Of a stretch of 64,000 nt of DNA, positions 12,553 through 24,171 are shown piece by piece. Made by a program: the position numbers and the translations under genes. Position 1 is the stretch's first letter, and every line of letters starts with the position of its first letter. The notes beneath the pieces are model-generated. The model was not told the origin of the DNA, did not search any database, and saw only the letters and a program-made list of their open reading frames with translations. The stretch spans positions 1,339,065-1,403,064 of the forward strand of contig JARGSG010000197.1 of assembly GCA_030374805.1 (NCBI GenBank), written 5' to 3'. The stretch comes from Gracilaria gracilis (lineage: Eukaryota; Rhodophyta; Florideophyceae; Gracilariales; Gracilariaceae).

Positions 12553-12798
12553 CCCAGCGAAAACTCGTGCAATCAAATTCCAATCGGAATTCGTGAGATT
12601 TTCACTTGTTCGTCCTCTTTTGTTCATTGGAACAAGTCCAAAGTTATTACTTTTTCATTGCATCAAAATCCAATTAAGATATAATGACTTAATTGTTTTT
12701 GAAAAAATTGATTCGTTGAAAATGCATTGAACATTTAAGAAAAAAGCCTGACATGCTGAAAATATAATGAGATGTCAATGACGGAAAGTTTTGCCTGG
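12553..12798 (-). repeat. Right terminal inverted repeat of the MULE-like element
   Basis: Reverse complement of 10348-10592 (see the left repeat). The outer end reads 'gtcaatgacggaaag...gcctgg'. Confidence 0.8.
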
Positions 12799-14434
12799 GG
12801 ATATGTCTTGAACTGCTGAGCGCGCTGCATATGGTCTACTGTAAACGAATTTTTCATCGGCAGAAATTTTGACAAGGACAAACCCATAGAAATGCGGGCC
12901 TTAGCACAAGCCCAACAGTACTTTTGGGTGAGACTGATAGGGTGTCACGGACTGAAAGTACTGCAAAGAATGGCCCCACGGCCCACACAAAAATGGTTCA
13001 TCATAGACACGACATATTCACTACAGCTGTGGGAGTCTTTCTTTAGCTTATAGCCTAAGTTATCAAGCAGGTAGTCGTTTGTAGGGAAGTACCATTTTTT
13101 CTGCTGATTCGACGCATAATAATTTATTTTTGTTAGTTGCTCTCTGAACTACTCAGAATTTGTTTTCCATCTGCTGCTTTGAAAGTGCATACATCATGGC
13201 TTCTTTTTTAGTTTTTGTGCCAAGAACACAGCGCAATGAGCACGATTAATGTTTATTGGTATTCGAATTGTGCCAATATCAGTTCGAACAGGGTACAACC
13301 TCTAAGTAGATGAGGTGTAGTATGTTTTTAGAGATTTAATCTATTCTTCTGGTTAAATATTTTTTGAATGCTTCAGAAAACAAATAAAATGTATACTCAA
13401 TATCAATTGAAAAGTACAGAACGCCACGTTTGGGTTCTAGTTCGAATAAACCCGCAAGAAGTAGTTCATTGGAAACATAATCTTTTTGCTTACAGTGAGC
13501 AATCAAAATATGTTCTTATCATTAACTGCATTCTTTTGGTCTAAAATAAGTTATAGTCGAAGAACTTTGAGTTTTTGAAAAGCGTATTTGTTTTATGATT
13601 AGAATACCTATTTGTGTTTGTTACCTTTTTTTGCAAGGAAAAGAAAATTCTTTGGACAATAATGATAAAACTATTTTTGTTTGTTATTGTGAGCACCGAA
13701 TTCTGGCGTATTTTTCGAAATTATAGTTCCAAGAATCGAGGTGAGCAACTAATATGGAATCTAGAGGATCTTCAGGCGGATATGGAACCCTATGGTCGTT
13801 TGCATCACGAAAAGACCACATGATCTTCACGGCAAGAAGGAGATGTGTTTCGATAGTGGTAGAACCCAAGACTGCTTAATCTTACTCACATGACGTGAGA
13901 AGCGCGTTTTTCTATTTCGTTTCCCATAGGCTGTTTTCGCGTCTTCCATCTGGTTTCAAAGTGTCACGTGGTTGTGTTTTGGGCGATGTCCAATGGGGAA
14001 GCTCGCTAAGGAAGATCTGGCGCCCTGGCAGATTGGGAGTGTCAAGATGTTTCTACGAGGGTGCGACGATGAGAGAGAAGGTTCTCCGGGATTTTGTTAC
14101 ATAAATAGAGATATCCTGGAGTAGAAAACTGACAGCTCTCGCAGTACGTCAGTTCTCCTCTTCCCGGGGTGCTCCGATTTCATTGCACTACACCTCTCAT
14201 GGTTACCTACTGTTGTTAGACGCGACCCGAATATGTTCTAGAGCTTCTACGTGACGAACAACTTGGCACTACTTCGATAGCCAAGTTACACGTCAGCATT
14301 AGCCCAATATTCACGTAGTATATTTTTTTAAAGTCACGACCACTAGCCCAGGAGCTCCATCCCGAGAGCTCCCGAGCAGACTTCTGTGTCACACTGTTTT
14401 GGCTTGTGAACTACTCTCTCCACACTGCGGGACG
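12799..14434. other. No gene seen; 3' portion probably LTR/leader of the Copia element
   Basis: The first ~1.1 kb is AT-rich with no convincing frame. Bases ~13890-14434 precede the Copia gag start and include a TATA-like 'ttacataaatagaga' near 14098. This may be the element's LTR promoter, but I found no second LTR copy to define its edges. Bases ~14375-14440 are about 70% identical to 27935-28010. Confidence 0.4.
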
Positions 14435-15808
14435 ATGAACTTCGACACAATGTCCGAGGTTCTAGCCAACTTATAAGCCCAGAAGAGGGCCTCTCTCTAA
14501 GCTACATTATCATTCCACCGAAGCTTCGAACCGCCACAGACAGCCTTCTTTGGAGAGCAGCTGTCTCGGATTGGGCGGAGAACCTGCAGGCATGCGCCGC
14601 AGGAGGTGATTCTCGCGGCGGGGGAGCTGCAGCGCCGATGGGAATGACTCTTTATCGTTCCTTGCAGGTTACCAAAAATGAAATTGTTAAGGAAGCAGTG
14701 CGCACAGGTAAACTTATCCTCATTCTACAGAACGAAGAAGTAAAACTCGGCTAATTGGCCGTAATCAACACGATCGTGAATTTCGTGGCGCGAGATTCAG
14801 CTTTGAATCGACTACGCGGTGTAGTGCGCTTGTACAAAAAGAAAGATTCTTGCAAGCGCAAGAATGGCGAAACAATCGGGACATTCATCGACCGTTTCGC
14901 TGGATCGGCTCTTTCGTACTTGAATCTGGCTGATTCCGGGCAGGATTCAAGTGATATCCAAAATTTTGGGATTGTACGACTGCTTAACGCCGGCCTATCA
15001 CCTCAGACGTTCAATAACATCATCAGCAACCTGGTCGTCTCAACCAAGAAGAAGGACGGAAACGACCATGGGACAATACAGATGAACATTCCAAGGTTCG
15101 AAACTATCCAACAGGGGCTGGGAGCTATGGCGTCGGGTAGCGTGGACGACCATAACACTAAGAACAAGGGCATCGAGTCGATAAACGCTATGAAAGCGGC
15201 GATGACGCAGTATAAGAAGACTAACGATTCAGGCGATGGATGCTACTTTATCGGCTTTCAGGACGCGATATGAGCCCTCTAAAAAGCCGGATTAGAGGAA
15301 GGGAACTGGGTACTCATTCAGGTCGAGGATCCTAAGCCTGACCTTTCCTCAAAATCTTGTCTCAACACCAATAAGAACTTTGAAAAGGAAAAGAAGCGCA
15401 AACGCGACCTCTTCCGTAAGAACGACGAGGTCAGAGGTAAAAAGTAGCCAGGGAGCCCGTCACCGAAACCCTCTCAAGACAAGAAGGGCGATAAAAAGGA
15501 CGGATTCAATAAGACATTTCATCGTAGCTCCAACCCTCGGAACGATGGACCCAAGCCCTTTTTCGTTAAGAGATTCGGCAGCAGACCCGAATCTTATACT
15601 TGACGAGGAATCTTTCATATCGTCTGGTAGCATTGCATCTACTTTGCTTGAAGCAAGGGACATCGAATTTGAGCCAGATCGGCGAAGGTCATATTATCGC
15701 CAAGGTTGCTCGTATGGTTGCGAGAACTCTAAATTTATAGCGTGTTCATGGACTTTGGGGGTGCAGGATGCAAGGAATCAGGGATCAGGGCATCCATCTG
15801 ACTTTTGA
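14435..15808 (+). pseudogene. Copia-type Gag, broken
   Basis: An ATG at 14435 starts a short frame that closes at 14476. A second frame carries the Gag body, with 'EIVKEAVRTGKLILIL' before a TAA at 14752-14754, then 'GETIGTFIDRFAGSALSYLNL' and a Lys-rich region to 15273. A further frame (15380-15808) includes 'NLILDEESFISSGSIAS', which sits where a protease 'DSGAS' motif would be expected. Multiple frame changes make it non-functional. The Gag would form the cytoplasmic particle of the element. Confidence 0.6.
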
Positions 15809-15986
15809 TTTATTTGATGATGAGTCTCTATTGACAATCGGATTAGATATCCAACAATAGAGCGGAACCCGACTTTGCATCAGAACCACCGACCATCACG
15901 ATCAATCGAGAAATCGACAAAAAAACACTCGGGTACTCGAGGTTTATAGACGTTCCACATCCACATACGACGCGAGAGCTCACGTA

Positions 15987-16597
15987 ATGCTCACACCAAC
16001 AATGAACACGTTGCTTACGTCGGTTGGCAGGAGTTTACGACCAAAAACGCTGGCTAAAAGGTTACACCGTTTAACCTATGCTCATCTCAACGAGATCATC
16101 GATCTCTGTCGCAGAGCTGGGCGGAACTCGAAGGAGCTCGATAAAGAAAAACAGCTCATCAGCAAAAATTGTGAGATCTGCCTGCAATTAGGGCTACCCA
16201 CTCCATCCAGGAAAGTATGCATCAATCATGTGAATCAAGCATTCAATGTTGAGATTTAGGTAGACTTTACATTCTGCACGATAAGAGCAACAAAGTACAC
16301 GGTTCTACACATTGTGGACTGTGGAACGTGCTACCCTGAAGCGAATATCATGTTCGACGGAGAAGCTCGTACGATGATAATGATGTTGGAATTTGAATAG
16401 ATTAACCTACACGGTGCATCCGAAGCGTTGTCAGCTGACGACGAGTTTAACTGCTGCGAAATTAAGAAATTCTTATCTGGAAAATACATAAACTTCAAAG
16501 TCCGTCCTGTCAGGCGACACAGTAGGACGGGGATCGTAAAACTAAAGAACGGGGTCATAAAGCGGATATTTGCAAGGTTTCTAATGGATGACACCTC
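15987..16597 (+). pseudogene. Copia-type integrase, 5' portion
   Basis: Has a zinc-binding-like 'LTYAHLNEIIDLC' then 'CEICLQLG', followed by the catalytic core: 'VDFTFCTIRATKYTVLHIVDCGTCYPEA' region (first Asp, ~16260), 'LHGASEALSADDEFN' (second Asp, ~16430) and 'RRHSRTGIVKLKNGVIKRI' (where the third acid would be Glu; here 'IVKLKNG'). TAG at 16257-16259 interrupts the frame. The text stops at 16597, where the Gypsy LTR begins, and continues at 23201. Confidence 0.7.
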
Positions 16598-17417
16598 TCA
16601 AGTGCAACGCTTTCGCGTGGAGTTCACCTCGGATGTGAATCATATGGGTATGAAGAAGCCACACCTCAGGGAAGGGAATTATGACTAGTTTTTCAACCCA
16701 ACGTTCATGGTGGAAGGGCCCCAATTGGTATTGGTTAGGAGTGCCGTGGCAGTGAGTAGGTTAATACACGTGTACGTGTGCAGGCCGCCTTTCTTGGGGA
16801 TAAATGAGGTTATTTCTATCTATCTATTTATTTACTTATTACACTACTGTACAGGACTGCAGACCACCACTACTTAGATGTGCGAGCTCGGGCAGTCCCA
16901 GCAGAGTAAACGCGGACAAGCGAGTGTTCGGCTCTGACTCAGGAACCCCTGGTGCACGATATCCTCCTTGCGGAGAGTGGGCTCCTTGAGTAGGACTATT
17001 CATGCACGTCGTGAAGCCAACAGCTCTACTTGCTGCCAATTGTGCGTGTGTTACCAGTGCTTCTGTACAGTTCGTGTCGCTGTTTAACAGGTGTCTCTCA
17101 CCCTGATTACCGGTGTTGCTCGTTTGCCCTTGCCCCATTTTTCTTACCTGTCTCACATTTTGCGGTCCACGGTATCTCTCTTGTGAGGACCATTCACCTC
17201 GGGTGACGTCACCGATCCACCCCATAATGTACCTCTCCAATTTCGACTACTCGGCTCCCTGCCACCCTCGCCTCTTCGCTCGTCGAGACGGTGGGTCCCG
17301 GTCTTACACCCTGTCCACACACCCATTGCGCGAGGGGCTCTGTTTGTTCGGTTATCCCACCTGGGAGGGAGATACCGATCGTCGTCGTAGTTTTCTCTCG
17401 TCTGTGTTTCCACCACA
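16598..17417 (+). repeat. 5' LTR of the Gypsy element
   Basis: Begins tcaagtgcaacg (TG changed to TC) and ends caccaca. It matches 22381-23195 throughout and, reversed, 26507-27325. It carries a TATC/TATT microsatellite near 16818-16840. A degenerate primer-binding site follows at ~17420 ('...ctccgcttagaag', compare 60128). Confidence 0.85.
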
Positions 17418-17776
17418 AACATGTCTCTCCGCTTAGAAGTCATACATCTTACACGGATACCCGGTACTGCCAACGGATCAATCCGCGTTAAAGATTCCAC
17501 TTGCAACACCGGTACTGCCAATGGATGTTCCATACTTCTAGGCTGTATGAGCCTGGAGAAGTCGTTCGGACTGTAACCGAGTAATCATGCTGCTGTCCCG
17601 TATTGGATTATTGGTTAGCTCTGTTGAGTGCGGATCACTCATTTGAGGTTATTCTATTTGGTTGTTTCTACTGATTGTTCTCAGTTTCAGGTTCTTTTCA
17701 CCCTCCGGTAACGATGAGCGCAGCCAAGCGGTCCGGTGACCGTAGTGCTTGTTCGTCCGAACCCCACTCGGTGGAT

Positions 17777-18192
17777 CCCAGAGGAAATCGGAGATACATC
17801 TGTGATACAGAATGGATATAATTCTCCTAAGATTTCGCACTCTTTTGATAGAGTACAGATATATTTCGCTTATATTGTTATATTAGACATCATTTTTGCA
17901 AGAGTCTGATGGAAGATCTTGATACACGTTTGATGTATTTGTGAAATAGTTTTGAGCCTATTCGGGTATAGAAAATCTCAAAATATATGTAACTTTTATC
18001 AGGAGTTCATCAAAGCTGATTAAAGTTATATCAAATATGTTACCATTTAATACCTTGAGTGCGTTAAAACTATAGGAACCTATATTATTTCCATATATAT
18101 CTCATATCCATTCGTTATGCATCTGATACTATACCTACGTTCTTCAAAGATATCATTCCTATATCAGACCTGTATCTTGGATTTCCACTGGG
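17777..18192. mobile_element. 416-bp MITE in the Gypsy leader
   Basis: The left end reads cccagaggaaatcggagat and the reverse complement of the right end reads cccagtggaaatccaagat; 20 of the first 25 positions agree. The interior is AT-rich, full of gatac/tatc motifs, and non-coding. Both flanks carry ggat (17773-17776 and 18193-18196), a possible 4-bp target duplication. The same leader in the copy at 26190-26506 (- strand) does not show this block. The superfamily is uncertain; the CAG-starting ends would suit a Tc1/mariner or pogo relative, but those duplicate TA. Confidence 0.65.
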
Positions 18193-18199
18193 GGATGCT

Positions 18200-20250
18200 G
18201 ACGTACCCGGTGGCGCGCGGTCTGCCCCTGAGAGTTCCGATTGCATCTAGAAGAAACCCGGAAGCCGGAAGCCTTCATCGAAGTCGTCGTTGCCTCCCGT
18301 GGCGCAGTCCTCAGGTGCCCCGGGAAAGAGGCCGGACACTGCTGCTACAGGTAATGATGCGCTCGTTAGCGAGTTACAGCTGAATTTTCAGACTCTAAAT
18401 GCCCAGATTTCTGTGCTGCCGAGCTCTCATTTTGCACTCGTCACTGAGGTCGATACACTCCGCATGAGGATTGATGCCGATCTCTTCGGAGGTGTATCTG
18501 AAGATCTATGTGTGCTACGGACCGATGTGAACTCTGCATTGGAGGTCCTACGTAGCTACACAGGGTTGGTTGATGAAGTTGATTCGCAGTTCAACCGCGT
18601 TTGAGTTCCCCTTGACACGTCAGAAGACGCCATCAGAGGTGAAGAAAACGTCCCTGACACACAACCTGTGGTATCCAGTCGCGCACTTTATCGTGATCGC
18701 GCAAAGATTAACTCCGACAGGATAGTTCACAATGGCGACGACTCTGACTCGTCCTAGTCATCTGTGCATTCTCACCGATCGGCAGATTCCTCTTCTTCGG
18801 ACTCGTGTATGGACGCTGATCGACATCGTTTTGTTCGCTCGTCGCACTCGGGCCGCTCTACAGCCACCCACGGTGAGTTTAGGGTCCGACAGAAGGGAAG
18901 GAAGCACTCTGATCTGAGGGCACTGAAGTCTACTAACCCTTTATACAAGAAGCTTTTACCGTACCGGTCTTACCGGTTTGAGGACTTCAGCTTGGATCGT
19001 ACACCCCGCGGTAATGGGAAGGTGAAGGACTGTATCAAAATCAGGCCTTTGTCGTTCCGTAACCAGTACTTTACTGGAGAAGACCGAATTATAGTATTGG
19101 ACTTTCTCTCACGCTTTGCTACAGAAGCCGACATCGCAGGGATGAGTAACGGACAGGCATAGGTCGTCTTACCGTACTTATTACGTAAATTGGATAAAGA
19201 TCAATACACCTCTGTCAGAGGTTCATATCGCGCCTCTGAGGGAGGGATCACCTGCTGGCCAAAAGCAGCGCAATATTTATTCCGTTCTAACGCGACCGGG
19301 ACTGCTGTTCAGGAAGCTATCCTGGCGTTACGGGATACGAAGCAACGCACAAAGGAGACGGAGATCGAAATTTCATTTACACTGAACAAAGCTTTCCACC
19401 GATGTCGGAACGTTTATACCGCTGAAGAGCGTTGCACAATGTTTATCGGCAGGTTGGACCTGGCTGTTCGCACTCTGGTCGCCCAACGTCATGAGAATAG
19501 GAGACGGGTAACCTACATCCAGCTGGTACAATACGCAAAGTCCGATGGAGACGCCCTTCGCGCTCGCACGGGTAGCCGTATCAAATCAGAGGCCTTACCC
19601 CTAGAAGGCGCTCCGTCGTCAATTTTACTGCTGCCCCAGGAGCACTATCGTCAAGAGGTCGATGACATGCACTGTACACAGAATGAACTGGTTTCTGTCG
19701 CAACTTCGGAGGTCCCGTCCACCACGATTGCCTCGTGTGAAACGGATACTCAGGTGCTGTACGCAGATCGTCCTCGCACACGAAAACCCCCAGGTCCTAT
19801 ACTTCACTGGTAATCGCTACCAGAATCCTGGATGGATGGACGCTCGCGTGGTGAAGTTCCAAGACAACCGGATGCCCGAGACTCCTTCCAGATTGATCTG
19901 TCACCTGTGCTACACCCACGGGCATGTGTCTCCAAATTTACTCTCACTTTGAGGGAAATGCCCAAGGTTGTGGTTAACTAAGAAGCACTGACCCCGGAAG
20001 AACAGGCATCCATATCTGCCACCGCCTATTTGTCTGCGAAGACCGAGTTTCCTCGTACGCCCTCGCCAGCAAATGCTGTCTTGTTGCAACAATAGGGTTA
20101 TTCTAGGATCCCTGTTTTGTTGGTTCAGTCCGCTACTGCTGCCCTATCCGCAGCCGTGAATAGTTCTGTCACTGTTCCACAGGCCTCCCCATCTGCGGCA
20201 GTCGTGCAGAGCGCCGTTCCCGCTAGAACGGATATCACCCAGGAAAACTG
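18200..20250 (+). pseudogene. Gypsy Gag, broken
   Basis: Parallel to 60561-62644. Shared segments in order: Lys/Pro-rich start, 'TEVDTLRMRIDADLFGGVSEDL', 'NPLYKKLLPYRSYR', 'CIKIRPLSFRNQYFTGED', 'SNATGTAVQEAI', 'LNKAFHRCRNVY', and a zinc knuckle 'CHLCYTHGHVSPN'. The knuckle keeps the first two Cys and the His but has lost the last Cys. At least four stop or frame breaks separate the pieces (for example TGA 18602, TAG 19159, TAA 19811). Confidence 0.75.
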
Positions 20251-20449
20251 AGTGAGAGAATCTCCATTAGAGAGGCCCCCGAGTCGAATTTATCGGCGCC
20301 CGAGGCGTACCAGCCTCGCTCTCCGGCCAAAATCTTTTCGACGAAATACTTGACCACCCCAGACGTTAACTCTACCTTCATTGGTGTGTTGCGTTGCCCG
20401 TGGATGCGGTATGGGAACAACCGGATCCCGGATTGAGTCATGGTGATGG

Positions 20450-21456
20450 CCAAGTGAAACTACAAGGTTTTCGCAGACTTTGGGCTATTCACTCAATATA
20501 TGGTGCACCATCTGTCTATTCCAGATACAGATGCTGGCCCCAATTTCATTGGTAAATAGTTATTACCGCCGGAAGGGCGTGTCCGTATTCTTCAGGGACC
20601 CGTCGTGGACGTAGCCGACGGCAGAAATAACTCTCTGAAGACTGCAGGTATGGTTTCACTCATTTTGAGGATTGGCAACTGTGTCGTGCAGCTCTAGTTC
20701 GTCGTCGGTAGGACGCTAGCTGCCCTTGTTATTTTGTAAGGTTACTTCTGCGATCGATACGTCTAGGCAACACGCCCGCGCTCGGGTGGAGTTGAATTGG
20801 AAGATGGCGTGGTAGTACCGATTTTTTGTCGCTTGCATAGGCACTGCCGATCCAAATTGATACCACTCCCAGCCCCCCTACAAGATTCGTCACCTCCAAA
20901 GGAGTCGCCCAAGCTAATTGTTGCACGTTCGGTGGCAATCCCGCCAGAGTCCCAAGTGATGGTAAACGTTACAGCTGCACCCTTTGGTCTAAGAATTGTT
21001 CAAAAACCCACCTCTTTATACGATAAGTATCAGCTTGCCTTGGCAAACGGGGTCGTCCAGATTTCTGGTGGGCAGCGTTTTCAGGTTTTGATAGCCAACT
21101 TTGGCGAGAAGCCCCATAACCTAGCGAAAAAGTAAGTGGTTGGTACTGTGCTTCCACACCTTACGGCGTTAATCCCTATAAAGTTCTCTGCCGCAGAAGT
21201 ACTCGGGATCTTCGAACCTGCAATGGAAATGGATAAATCTGCACCTAAGGAGGGGAAAAAAGAAGTCATCTCTCCTCCCGAGAAGGTTGAATGCACAAAC
21301 GATTCGGAAAAGAGGGCCACCCCCACGAGTTACGACAAGCTCAACCCTGTAAATGAGTTGGAAGAGTTAGACCTTGGCTACGTGCCGGAATCTCATCGTC
21401 AGAAGTTACGTGAAATGTTGCGTGAGTTCAACTACCCGAATCGAGATCTAGCGTGA
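20450..21456 (+). pseudogene. Gypsy protease and pre-RT segment, broken
   Basis: The aspartic protease site reads D-T-D-A-G near 20523, where the 60-kb copy has D-T-G-A-G, so the catalytic triad is altered. TAG follows a few codons later. From 20797 the frame matches the 63.2-kb copy: 'LVP/LIPLPAPLQDSSPPKESPKL', 'PPESQVMVNVTAAP', 'YQLALANGVVQIS', 'ELEELDLGYVPESHRQKLREML'. TAA at 21133-21135 splits it. It ends just where reverse transcriptase should begin. Confidence 0.75.
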
Positions 21457-22366
21457 CGTTCGGAACGGAACATCTGCAAGAAGATAGACCGCGGAAAGCG
21501 ACGGAGGTGACGGAATTCAGCACAAAGTATCGGTCGCACCCAACATACGTAATTCTGGTGCACCCCTGCTAGAGGACCCCGCTCTGGAACGGAGGGAGCC
21601 AACGCCGCGAGTTGGTCGCCGTAGCCAATTTTACCTTGAGTTCGATAGAAGGCCACGTCAAAACAGTGCTCCTCGAGAACCGAAAACTCTGAAGTCGTTC
21701 TGTGAAGCCCCTGGTAAGCGAGACGGATCATCGCAGTTTGCGCTTGAGCACCGCTCTCGCCGCGTTGATGAACAACCACGTGGACCGGCACGGCTACAAT
21801 GGTACGCATGTCGAAGTTCATGGTGACCCGGATATGGAGTTCACCCGAAAGTAAACCGCTGTCATCAGCGTACTGCTCAATGAGACCATCGTTCTGCACC
21901 ATCCTGGGGTGAAACCAAGGCGCACCGCGATAGCGCGCAGGTTGGTACCGTGGCTCCACATTGTCCAGCTCATCTTAAGATGGAAGATTGATCGCCACCG
22001 GCGCTTGAAGAATGACGTTCGGAGCGGTGAAAACCCCAGCCGGCTCGTTGCCGTGATGAGATCCCGAAGTGAACAACGGAGCAGTCTGAAAACCAGAGAA
22101 AAACCCCTTTGCAGGCTGATCCAATCAGATTGGATCCGCTCAGCGGAGTTCCGCCGAGGCTGTTCGGATTATTCATCGCAGGAGGCGGGAAATCTGTTTG
22201 AGAAGCTGAAGAACGGTGCGGTATAGGCTGGTGGTTTTTGTCTGCACACAGGAGTTGGGACGTGTGTGGGAGACAGTCACTAGATGCGTCATCGCTCGAA
22301 GCGGCTTGGCTTTTACCCACATCCATGGTGCTTCTTCGAACCTCTTACGAGTTAATTTTGTAGCCT
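21457..22366. other. Remaining Gypsy interior, not recognised
   Basis: About 900 bases where ~3 kb of RT, RNase H and integrase are expected. On the - strand a stretch 'IRLAYQGLHRTTSEFSVLEEH' loosely resembles an integrase zinc-binding segment, which would imply an inverted fragment, but this is weak. Most of pol has been deleted. Confidence 0.4.
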
Positions 22367-22380
22367 AGGGAGGGGGGAGA
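22367..22380 (+). promoter_or_regulatory. Polypurine tract
   Basis: agggaggggggaga directly abuts the TG that begins the 3' LTR at 22381. This is the site that primes plus-strand DNA synthesis in LTR retrotransposons. Confidence 0.8.
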
Positions 22381-23195
22381 TGAAGTGCAACGGCTTCGCT
22401 TGGAGTTCACCTCGGATGCGAGCCATATGAATATGAAGAAGCTACACTTCAGGGAAGGTAATTATGATTTTTTTCAACCCAAAGTTCATGGTGGAAGGGC
22501 CCCAATTGGTATTGGTTATGAGTGGCGTGGCAGTAAGTAGGTTAATACACGTGTAAGTGTGCAGGCCGCCCTTCTTGGGGATACATGAGGTTATTTCTAT
22601 CTATCTATTTATTTACTTATTGCACTACTGTGCAGGGCTGCCGACCACCACTACTTAGGTGTGTGAGCTGGGACAGTCCCGGTGAACTAAACATGAGCAA
22701 GAGAGTGTTCGGCTCTGACTCAGGAATCCTTGGTGCACGATATTTTCCTACTTGATAGTCGGCTCTTTGAATAGAACTAGTCATCCACCTCGTGAAGTCA
22801 ACAGCACGACTTGCCGCCAATAGTGCGTGTGTTACCAGTCTTTTTGTACTGTTCTTGTCGCTGTTTAACAGGTGTTGCTTACCCCAATTACCGATGCTGC
22901 TCGTTTGCCCTTGGCCCATTTTTCATACCTGGTCTCGCATTCTGCGGTCCACGGTACCACTATTGTGAGCACCATACACCTTGGGTGACGTCACCGATCC
23001 ACCTCATAGTATACCCCTCCAATCCCGACTCCTCGGCGCCCTGCCACCCTCGATTCCCTCGTCGAGACGGTGGGTCCCGTTCTTACACCCGGTTCACGCA
23101 CCCATCCCGCGAGTGGCTCTGTTTGCTCAGCTACCCCACTTGGGGAAAGATCCAGAACGTCTTCGTGCGTTTCTGTCGTCTGGGTTTGCACTACA
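22381..23195 (+). repeat. 3' LTR of the Gypsy element
   Basis: Begins tgaagtgcaacggc after the polypurine tract, ends gcactaca, and matches 16598-17417. It is followed by acttc, the target duplication. Confidence 0.85.
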
Positions 23196-23200
23196 ACTTC

Positions 23201-23515
23201 CAGTACTGACAGAGCAGTACTATCAAGAGCAATCTTCCTATTTAATTGCTTTACCGGTTCTAAGATCATGAGCTCGTTCAAATTGGCAAAAAAATACGCC
23301 CCGTCTATTCTAGGTGCCTGTAGAGCAATTCGCCACCCTCGTTGATCTCGCTCTCGCTGCAGTTGCACTTCGCATATCTGCCGGAATTCCGGATGTGCCT
23401 CAGATGATGAGGATGGCAGGAATCTGGTAGAAGAATTCATATCTGTTGGACTGGATTGTTGACACTCTCAGTTGTCCACTTGTTGGATTTGCCCCGTTGA
23501 GTCGAGAGGCAAGGT
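23201..23515 (+). pseudogene. Copia-type integrase, C-terminal portion
   Basis: Continues the frame broken at 16597. 'DRAVLSRAIFLFNCFTGSK' and 'FKLAKKYAPSILGA' fit the segment after the Copia integrase core, where the family names the neighbouring helix and 'FELA-x-GY-x-PS'. TGA at 23343-23345 breaks it. It is interrupted again at 23521 by a solo LTR. Confidence 0.65.
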
Positions 23516-23520
23516 ATACG

Positions 23521-24166
23521 TGAGATGTCATGGCCGGAATTGCACAGAGATATTTGTTAGTTTAATATATTTTAGTGATCCCTATATAAGCAGTGGCTCA
23601 GCGGAAATCCCCCCTGGGAAGTAAACTCAACCGAGTATTCGGCCCTAAGTATTTCGCCTGCGCGGGACTGCGACTCCTTTTGGAGAGCGTCCGTGTGAAC
23701 CACGATATTACTTATCCACCTCGTGTCTTTGAGGAGTTGCCGCCTACTTACGGATCTTATCAATGCTTGTTTCTTGTTAGTTTTCCCGTCACTGTGGTCG
23801 TTCTCTGTCCTGTTTACATTCTTTATTTCCCTGCTCTCCTGTTTCCTCTTTTGTTCTGGGTCCGTGTTCCGTAGAAACGGCCTCTTGGCTCCTTTCTTTC
23901 TTCTTCTTTTGCTCTTACTGTGGGATTGGGTCTCCCACATCTGTGAGCTGCTTAACATTATTGGGTTCCCCATTGTGGCCGATCACTCGCCCAACTCTGT
24001 TTGTTATGAAGAAAAGGGTTGCCCAGAGTTACATCGGTCACGTGTTAATCTTATCGGAGGGCTCCTTTGCGGTGCCGCCTTTCACAGGGAGCAAGGCTGA
24101 ACACGTGGGGTGCATCTTCGCTCATGCGGGTGGTTTCTCCGTTCGTGTGATGGCTTTCTTCCCACA
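23521..24166 (+). repeat. Solo LTR of the 60-kb Gypsy family
   Basis: Starts tgagatgtcatgg and ends cttcccaca, and is flanked by atacg (23516-23520) and atacc (24167-24171). It shares 'ggaagtaaactcaaccgagt' and 'ttcggcc' with ~59610-59645. A TATA box, tatataag, is at ~23582, upstream of that conserved block, as expected for a promoter and transcript start. No second LTR or internal region is present, so it arose by LTR-LTR recombination. Confidence 0.75.
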
Positions 24167-24171
24167 ATACC

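Larger units (their letters stand above)
10348..12798. mobile_element. 2.45-kb element with ~245-bp terminal inverted repeats (MULE-like)
   Basis: The sequence from ~10348 to 10592 reappears, reverse-complemented, at ~12553-12798 with high identity. Very long inverted ends are a hallmark of Mutator-like elements. Between them lie a zinc-domain fragment of MULE type (11225-11713, - strand) and most of a Gypsy LTR (11712-12339). A 9-bp target duplication is not clear: the flanks share only scattered bases. The element looks like a non-autonomous or decayed MULE. Confidence 0.7.
16598..23195 (+). mobile_element. Ty3/Gypsy retrotransposon, 6.6 kb, inserted in the Copia integrase
   Basis: LTRs of ~820 and ~815 bp (16598-17417 and 22381-23195) flank a body with Gag, protease and the segment leading into reverse transcriptase. 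The RT, RNase H and integrase core are missing or unrecognisable. The host sequence just before the element is acctc (16593-16597) and just after is acttc (23196-23200), a 5-bp target duplication with one change. A 416-bp MITE sits in its leader. Dead: many stops and frame changes. Confidence 0.85.

Noticed and set aside
16839-17533. Several 60-130 residue frames in the LTR on both strands
   Set aside because: The same frames recur in each LTR copy (22.6-23.2 and 26.4-27.1 kb); they track the repeat, not a gene.
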